In this document: one piece after another, positions 57,285 through 64,000 of the stretch
How positions within the stretch are numbered: position 1 is the stretch's first letter
Layout of the letters: every line of letters starts with the position of its first letter
NCBI RefSeq assembly: GCF_025698545.1
Contig: NC_068570.1
Location: forward strand, 2,108,001-2,172,000
DNA length: 64,000 bases
Direction: 5' to 3'
Origin: Gossypium raimondii
Lineage: Eukaryota; Streptophyta; Magnoliopsida; Malvales; Malvaceae
Notes under the pieces: model-generated
The model's database searches: none
Told to the model about the DNA's origin: nothing
What the model saw: the letters and a program-made list of their open reading frames with translations, nothing else
Position numbers and translations under genes: made by a program

Positions 57285-59164
57285 CTCTAAATTACATTTT
57301 ATCTCTTTTGTTTAAAAAATTAAAAAATTAAATTTATACGTTAAATCAAAGAACAAACTGATCATTTTGTTAAAAATTTCATTCACTCTTACTGTCAAAA
57401 ACTGATCCCGTAAGTCAGAATGAGGTATGTATACGCGACATGCCACGTGTATAAGATCGACATCTATAAATGTGAAAGTCATATTTATATATCTCACCTT
57501 TTTATTTCCATACAAAATTGTTGATACACAGTATCGACGAAAATGGAAAATAAGAGAGAATGTTCTGGTGAAGTTTTCGGGTTAAACCTCGTGTCGGACG
57601 TCAAATCAGATTATGATATATTTTATTATAATTGTATAACAAAATTCTAACTAAAAATTCTTTCTTCTCCTTAAGTACCCTAACTCCTGAGAATTTTTCT
57701 TACTATAACCAAAATTTCCATATGGTAAAATGGCTAATATTTTCTATTGCCACAAAATATGGTAAAATTTCTCACATTATCTTCAGAATTTTGTTGTTAT
57801 TAGACATTGTATTAAAGTAAATATTAATTCTCTTTGCAATTATTAACAAGGTGGAGATATAAGAATCTCGTGCGCACCATAATCTGAATTTTAAAGCCTC
57901 GGATATACACAAGGGTTGTTTATATACACCAACTCAAACAAGCCACTTCCTTTGCCTGGAGGTTACTGTCTCCTTAGTTAAGGGAAGACTCATGACCCAT
58001 ACTTTTCATTTTCCATGTGATGAAGTCATGACACCAACAAATGCACCACAACTTATATGCTCTACATGATTAAATGAATAAGAAATTTTGGCAATTTCAT
58101 GTATAAAATTCAAAATATTAATATTATGTTAAATAATAATTATAGGGTCTGTAGAATAATATTATTTTCATAAATCATAAGGTTAAGTTGATGAGAAATT
58201 GGAATTGACCTTTTCCCTTTTGTTACACGAATCCTTAATGATTGAGGCTATAAAATTGTATTAGTTCATGTGTGTATGACCTTAACAAATAGGGGGAATA
58301 AATTTATATATGATCAACTTTTATCTAATATGTCCATCAAATTTAATCAACCGTTAAAATAAATAATTTAATTACCAATATGAGTTAAGATCTTCCATTT
58401 AGTGCATTCCATGTATCTTCCATTGCTCGACAGCTTTGATGGGGCCAAAACATAATGTGTTTTGGAAGTCGAGAATAATCAAGGGTGAGTTTTAGGGCTC
58501 CATAGGTTATCGACGACAATGGGTGGCATAGGTTTTTAGCCAACTTCTGGGTTGATGGAAGAGAGGAGTCAAAGAAAATTTGGGTTGGAAAGAGAAAGGA
58601 GATAAGAAAAAGTGAAGAAAAAAGGAAAAGAAAATAAGATTAAATTTTGTTCAGCTACATGCCCAATCTTGAAGGTCTATTCAAAATACGAGAGAATTTG
58701 GATACTCCGATCAATATTTTTAGAATCAGATTGATGGTCAAACTGGTTAAGTCATCGATCCGTTAGTCCAATCAATTTAATTAAAAAATTATTAAAAATT
58801 AAAAACAACTCGATTATATCAATTTTCAATCTAATTGATTCAATACCATTTTTCAAATCGAAATTTTAATCAATTTTTAATCTGATCCTAATTTGTCGAC
58901 AACAGGAGGCTTTTATTTGTGGTGAGACTTAGCTCACAGTCCATATACTTACAAACAATTGTGAGCCGTTGAATTATTATAATAACTATTATTATTATTA
59001 TTTTAAATTTAAGGTATTTAGAATATTAATTTAATATTTTGATAAAATTCAAAACCCTCAAATATAATTTTTAAACTTAATTAAATATTAAATATTAAAA
59101 AAATCGATGGCTGAGGAGTTTACGAACTGTAAGCTTATAGTTTTCTTTTATTTGGGAGTACTGA
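57285..59164. other. Intergenic region with decayed repeats
   Basis: 57285-57445 is a partial family A copy. A family D repeat lies at 58715-58880. 58390-58640 is moderately GC-rich and unrecognised. No gene supported. Confidence 0.4.
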
Positions 59165-59503
59165 TTTGGCAATTAAATCTTTATATGTTTTTTCTTGTAA
59201 GACTAAATTGTCCTTTTACTAAAAATTATGCAAATTAATTTTTATACGTTAAATCAAAAGTAAATTGGTCTTTCTATTAAAAATCTTATCATTTTCACGG
59301 TTAAAAATGAATCTTTACACATTTGTATGAAGTACACATGATATACAGTTCATCAGCCACGCCAATTTTTAACAGTAGAAATGGATGAAAATTTTAACAG
59401 AAAGGATTAGTTTGCTTTTTGCTCTGATGTATAGGGACTAATTCACCTATCTTTTTGAATAAAGAAAATAAAATGCATATAGGGGCTTTCATGATAAATT
59501 TTT
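59165..59503. repeat. Foldback element, family A (copy 4, diverged)
   Basis: Shares AATCTTATCATTTTCACGGTTAAAAATG, AACAGTAGAAATGGATG and AAAATGCATATAGGGGCTTTC-type arms with the other copies; the terminal ends are decayed. Confidence 0.55.
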
Positions 59504-59834
59504 AACTAACCTATCCTTGTCCACTTCACAAATTATATATATCTTTTTTTTTCACGTTAATGAAAATTTCGATTTGTATCAATGGAATCGGTGATAATAA
59601 TGGAGTAAACTTAGAATCATTTTCAATCAAAGAGGAGAAGAAAAAAACACAAATGCCAAATATTAAAGCATGCAATAATATCAGAAAAACAAATGCCAAT
59701 GGAGTGGCAAAGGGAAGGGCATGTGCTGATGAGTTTAATGCCCTGAGAGAGGGACCAGTTTGATCCACAGCAAGATCCTACAATGGCCCCCTTCATGTGT
59801 TATTTTTTGGGTTACAATTTATAATCATTGCTTT

Positions 59835-59985
59835 TTAAGGGTTCTTTTAGATGAGTAATGCGCTTACCTATGGTTAGTATAAAAATAGCGGTGACGGTAA
59901 GATTAAATATTGTATCGATATTATAATGTAAGACAAAAAGAAAACTAAACGCATCACATTAAAAATAAACACCCAGCCAAAATGA
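59835..59985. repeat. MITE, family F (copy 3)
   Basis: Contains AGTATAAAAATAGCGGTGACGG, GTAAGACAAAAAG and AACTAAACGCATCACA, near-identical to 50415-50575 and the reverse complement of 15590-15740. Confidence 0.65.
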
Positions 59986-60330
59986 TCGTCTTAAACCAAG
60001 CATCCGCTTTTGGCCTAATTTAAGGGCCATTGGTCCTTGTCATTTGTTTTTTTATATTTATCTAACTTCTATTTTAGAACAAAGTTAATGTCTTTCACCT
60101 TTTGGTTAAATGTATACAGTTTTTATTTTAAGGCAAGTTGTAGCTATAGGATTTGCCTTATTACACTCATATATTAAATGTGTATATAAATCATTTTGCA
60201 TCATTGGAAACCATGAGGATTCAACATTATTAGTAGGGGCCAAGAACAGCTATTTTGAACTTTTCATTTTCTTTAAAATACCTAATATTCTTATTTAGCA
60301 TATGTTCAAAAACGGGTATGGAACATAATC
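59986..60330. other. Intergenic region
   Basis: No gene or repeat recognised. Confidence 0.4.
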
Positions 60331-60333
60331 CAC

Positions 60334-60375
<42 letters not shown>

Positions 60376-60376
60376 A
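60331..60376. repeat. Compound (CA)n(TA)n microsatellite
   Basis: About eleven CA units followed directly by about ten TA units. Confidence 0.92.
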
Positions 60377-60474
60377 ACTTTAAAATAATTGAATATACTA
60401 GCCAAATACCAAGCAAGTGCATCATAATTCTTTATTGGAAGTGTTGGCATTAATGCAAATATTAGGGTTAATGT

Positions 60475-60856
60475 TTAGTAAAAGTATTATGGAGGTTTAT
60501 GTACTAGGAGTTAGATTGTATTTTGTCTCATTTACTAAAAAAATGATTAAATTAGTTCTTGTACGCTAGATTAAACAGTAAACTAGCCTTTTCTGTTAAA
60601 AATTTCATTCATTTCTATTGTTAAAGTTGGCGTGGCTGGCGAAATAACCAGACAGTTACATGTGGCATGCCACATGTACTTCATGTAGACGTATAAGACC
60701 AATTTTTAACAGTAAAAATGGGTGATTTTTTTTACCAAGAGGACTTGTTTGCTCTTTGATTTAATGTATAGTGACTAATTTGCCCATTTTTTTAGTAGAA
60801 TGGGCAAAACGTAATCTGACTCCTAGTGCAAGGGCCTCCATGGTACTTTTACTGTG
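60475..60856. repeat. Foldback element, family A (copy 5, best preserved)
   Basis: Ends AGTAAAAGTATTATGGAGG and the inverted CCTCCATGGTACTTTTACT. Inner arms GTACTAGGAGTTAGATTG / AATCTGACTCCTAGTGC, and the unpaired middle includes GGCGTGGCTGGCGAAATAACC. Confidence 0.75.
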
Positions 60857-60937
60857 AATTTTCTACCTTAAAATAGGAGAAGGTAATGCTCTTAAGCAAT
60901 ATATCTGTATATATTTAATCCATCATCTTATATATAT

Positions 60938-61345
60938 TTGGGTCACGTTAACTCTATATTACCCAAACTTTTCATTTTCCTTGGAATTAATGCAATTTTT
61001 CTTAGAACTTGGCAACTAGGTTCACTTTAATACTTGTAGTTCTTTATCCACTTTGATACATGGATTTGACAACTAGGTTCATTTTGGTCCCTTAACTTGG
61101 AAAAATTGAAGTTTGATGACATGACACGACACTATAAGGTTGTGTCATGTAATTAGATCCACTTTTTTCAGATGATGACGTTACACAATCTTATAGAGTT
61201 ACGTCATTGATATTTTTTTTCCAAGTTAAGGGATCAAAATGGGAGTAGTTACCAAGTTTAGGTACCAAAGTGGACAAAAAAAATAAATGTATCAAAGTGA
61301 ACCTAATTGTCAAGTTCAAGGGTAAAAAATTATATTAACTCTTTT
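60938..61345. repeat. Foldback element, family C
   Basis: The left arm (AACTTGGCAACTAGGTTCAC, CACTATAAGGTTGTGTCATG) pairs with the right arm (GACGTTACACAATCTTATAG, TGAACCTAATTGTCAAGTTC). Non-coding. Confidence 0.6.
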
Positions 61346-61563
61346 CCTTAAAATGTGTGACAATCAAAGTCTAAGTACAAATACATGTCTGAGTAACCAT
61401 TTGGTGTAGAATCAAACTGTTACAACACAAACTATAAATTGTATCAATCCAAACTATGAACTAACTAATCGAACTAAAACCCATACATGGAAATAACTCA
61501 TGGTGGGACTTGGAGATCTATAAATTTTAAGTCTAGGTACTTAAAGCCCAAAACCTTCACCTT
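61346..61563. other. Short spacer left of the deleted copia element
   Basis: Nothing recognised. Confidence 0.4.
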
Positions 61564-63310
61564 TGTAGAACACCCAAGCCCACTACACCACTAAACTAAA
61601 ATTTAGCTACACCTCCTAAAACTCCAAAATAAGAAAATAAAGAAAGAATTTAAAGAATCAAATTAAAGATTCAATATTTGGTTTGATACACTTAACATTT
61701 ATTACATAAGTATTTTCTTTATATAGACCCAATGTCTCACTACCTTTGTTTTTCTAAGCAATGTGGGATATGAGTTTTTGTATAAACTCACAATCCCTTG
61801 CTTTTTTATTCCCAAATGATATGGGATTCATTTCCTTACTAACCTAAAACTTAAGACTGGTGTTGATATTCAATACTCCCCCCCTCAACACACCAACTTT
61901 CAGCATGCCAAATTGAGGACAGAAACTTTTGAGCTTGTTATCACACAAGCCTTTTTGTAAACAAGATTGCAGTCACTACCACACGGCTTCCTTTATACTC
62001 TGACAAATTTTGTAACTACTTATTATCACCTATCATGTGCTTTGAGCAGCCCGAACCAACAATCTAATCATTCTCATAATTGATTCGATTGCACGTTATA
62101 GTTGCAATCATCTCTTCTTCCGCAACAAACAGTGCCTCGACATCCCATTCTTGTTCACTGTTGGCAGTAGCAACATTACATTTCACGGGCTTTTTCTTCG
62201 ACCATCAAGCGTGCTCCTTGTGACCCTTTTTGCCGCAATTGTAGTATCTCCTTCTGAACTTCCTGCCACTGTCATGGGACTTCGTAGCACCCCCTGTACA
62301 AGAACTCCCTTCATATCATAAACTCTTCACCTTGTCCTCGTTTCTTTTCTATCCACCTTGCTGCTTGGAATTCCAACTGCTCTGGTTGGTATAGAATGCT
62401 TGCTCCTCCTTTCTTTGCTAACGCTTCTTAACCAACAAACAAATTCTTAAACTCAACAAGTGATGGTTAGGTTTGCCATGTATTGCAGCAACAAAACCTT
62501 TGAACTCTGGTTTCAAGCCATGGATGATTATCCTCTTTACCCTAATGTCCCGATTGAAGCTTGTGTATCCAAGTCACCTATCTCTTGGCATAACGATTTC
62601 ACTTTGTGGAAATACTATGAGATTGTCATGTCACATTGTGCCATTGACAATAACTGGCCCTCGAAGAGTTAAAGCTTTGTGTCATTTTTCTTGGAGAACA
62701 AACTTGCCAATGTATCCCATGCTTCTTTGGGAGTTTTGGCATCTCGGATGTGCTCCAACATGTCCTCTTCAATCATCTTCTTCAACGTGAATATTGCTTT
62801 ACCGAATTTTATTTTCCATTTTCTTAGTGTGTCACTTGCATCCTCAGCTTCCAGTTGTGTCACTTCATTACCATTGATAACCTCACAAAGGTCTTGTCTT
62901 TGCATATAAGACATTATGCAAGTTTACCACATATTATAGTTGTGGAATAAGATAATACTACAACCACAAAGCATACTAAGAAAAGTTTCACTACTTACTT
63001 GGCTCTGATACTTATTATAAAATATTCAAACTCACAATTCCACTAAACTAAAATTTAACTACAGCTCCTAAAACTCCAAAATAAGAAAATAAAGGAAGAA
63101 CTTAAAGGACCAAATAAAAGATTCAATATTTGGTTTGGTGCACTTAACATATACTACATAAGTTTTATATAGACCCAATGTCTCACTACTTTTATTTTTC
63201 TAAGCAATATGGGATATGAGTTTTATATAAACTAACAATCCCCCTTTTTTTTATTCCTAAATGATGTGGGATTCATTCCCCTACTAACATAAAACTTAAG
63301 ACTAAACTTA
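61564..63310 (-). mobile_element. Internally deleted Ty1/copia element on the minus strand
   Basis: Two ~300-bp related LTRs flank a ~1.1-kb interior: right copy about 63016-63310 (5' LTR in element orientation) and left copy about 61564-61885 (3' LTR). They share GTTTTAGGAG-TGTAG, AATATTGAATC and TGGGTCTATATA phrases (minus strand). The PBS complement GGCTCTGATAC lies at 63001-63011 beside the 5' LTR. The interior keeps a gag piece and a zinc-knuckle/protease remnant, then jumps to a G-rich polypurine tract (minus strand GAGGGGGGGAG, near 61880). Integrase, RT and RNase H are missing. Exact LTR edges are uncertain by 10-20 bases. Confidence 0.8.
62669..62914 (-). pseudogene. copia gag fragment
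   Basis: 81 residues from ATG 62914: a UBN2-type Gag segment with DTLRKWKIKFGKAIFTLKKM and EHIRDAKTPKEAWDTLASLF. Further along the minus strand (about 62255-62050) come a damaged zinc knuckle (YYNCGKKGHKEHA, first Cys replaced by Tyr) and a protease start (WIVGSGCSKHM-like with a stop in place of Trp). The protein is incomplete and non-functional. Confidence 0.8.
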
Positions 63311-63887
63311 CTACCTAAAGACTACTCATAAAAGTTAAATTTTTTTACCGGATAAACATTATAACAAAATATATTTTCCAATAAATTTGTGTTGATACTC
63401 ACCAACCTTTGCCAACTGGCCAAGGACTTGTTGCTTCTCAAACATAAATTAAGAAACAAGTATGAGGCATAACTCTCCAAATATGTATACTTTAAAAAGA
63501 AAAAAAATTGAATATACTCATCAAATACCAAGCAAATGCGTCAATAGTTCTTGGAAGTGCTGGCATTAGCATTAAATCATAGTCTCTATAGGCTTTTGCT
63601 GCTATTGCATATAGTTCTTGAAAGAAGTTAGCCTTAATTTGGGAAGATGGAATCTTCATTAGATGATTTATATTTTTTTTCAATGATCTAACAAGACATT
63701 CATGGGGTCACTTTAGACCGGCCTCTTTCCACCATTTAATGCATTCCAACAGCTTCCCCAAAGGGACATCATGTATGTATGGTCATTTCCCCTTTATCAC
63801 CATTCACCACTTATTTGATTTACACAAGAAAAAACAAGATGGGCCAAAGGGTGGGAGAAAGGACAGAACTAGTCTAAGATTTTGAGT
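63311..63887. other. Intergenic region, upstream of a possible gene at the right edge
   Basis: 63481-63580 repeats ~80 bases found at 60375-60461 (AATACCAAGCAAATGCG, GGAAGTGCTGGCATTA). The minus-strand ORF at 63492-63683 spans this repeat and has no recognisable product. Confidence 0.4.
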
Positions 63888-63896
63888 GTATATATA
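63888..63896 (+). promoter_or_regulatory. Putative TATA box near the right edge
   Basis: GTGTATATATACACAAAC is a good TATA context. It is followed by an A- and C-rich stretch like a plant leader, and an ATG at 63981 (M-N-I-S-P-S to the window end). A plus-strand gene may begin here; only six codons are visible, so no product is proposed. Confidence 0.35.
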
Positions 63897-64000
63897 CACA
63901 AACACCTTTCAAGGACTTTGCATGAAAATCCAAGAGAAAAAAAAAAAGGTTCCTTTATTTTTCCTTCATTTGTTCATATAATGAATATATCACCTTCACA

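Noticed and set aside
59526-59768. Minus-strand frame encoding a hydrophobic 80-residue peptide resembling a signal anchor
   Set aside because: It starts with GTG, a stop lies four codons upstream, and the opposite strand has an equally good ORF; no family recognised.
63492-63683. Minus-strand 63-residue ORF containing LMPALPRTIDAFAWYL
   Set aside because: It overlaps a duplicated non-coding segment (60375-60461) in which the frame is not preserved.

Overview
The window is plant nuclear DNA, very probably from a eudicot. It is AT-rich, has short spliceosomal introns, and its genes are scattered singly between long stretches of mobile-element debris. The gene models match land-plant families end to end (strigolactone receptor D14, two-LIM protein WLIM1, GPN-loop GTPase QQT1). 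The dispersed foldback repeats are of a kind I associate with the cotton lineage (Gossypium, Malvaceae); that placement is from memory of repeat style and is an inference.

I support seven protein-coding genes. From left to right: a two-exon D14 gene (+, 1006-2000); a two-exon armadillo-repeat protein (-, 9888-11782); a single-exon F-box/kelch-like protein (-, 25531-26646); a single-exon ZCF37-like protein with a membrane segment (-, 32540-33217); a ten-exon GPN2/QQT1 GTPase (-, 35379-38031); a five-exon WLIM1 (+, 51177-53270); and a single-exon proline-rich DUF7950-like protein (-, 54127-55053). Every multi-exon model closes in frame at a length close to the Arabidopsis relative as I recall it. 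The genes are not an operon or cluster and show no functional link. A TATA box, a leader and a possible first ATG at the extreme right suggest another gene beginning at the edge.

Mobile DNA fills most of the rest. Position 1-373 holds the decayed tail of a reverse-transcriptase/RNase H ORF. A badly decayed Ty1/copia element lies at about 13380-15085. A solo copia LTR lies at 16876-17180. A structurally complete but coding-dead copia element lies at 39681-47627, with two LTRs, a PBS, a polypurine tract and ATTTT target duplications. Its gag is split by a 3,087-bp TG...CA insertion with AGGTA duplications, probably a very long solo LTR. A small internally deleted copia element sits on the minus strand at 61564-63310. 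Many short foldback (MITE-like) elements, at least a dozen families and some nested in each other, occupy the intergenic space and introns 3 and 4 of WLIM1.

The most notable single feature is the QQT1 gene. By sequence it carries two minor-spliceosome (U12-type) introns, one GT-AG with perfect signals and one AT-AC, plus a GC-AG intron and an intron expanded by a roughly 185-bp tandem repeat. I found no evidence of a wholly new multi-gene system.
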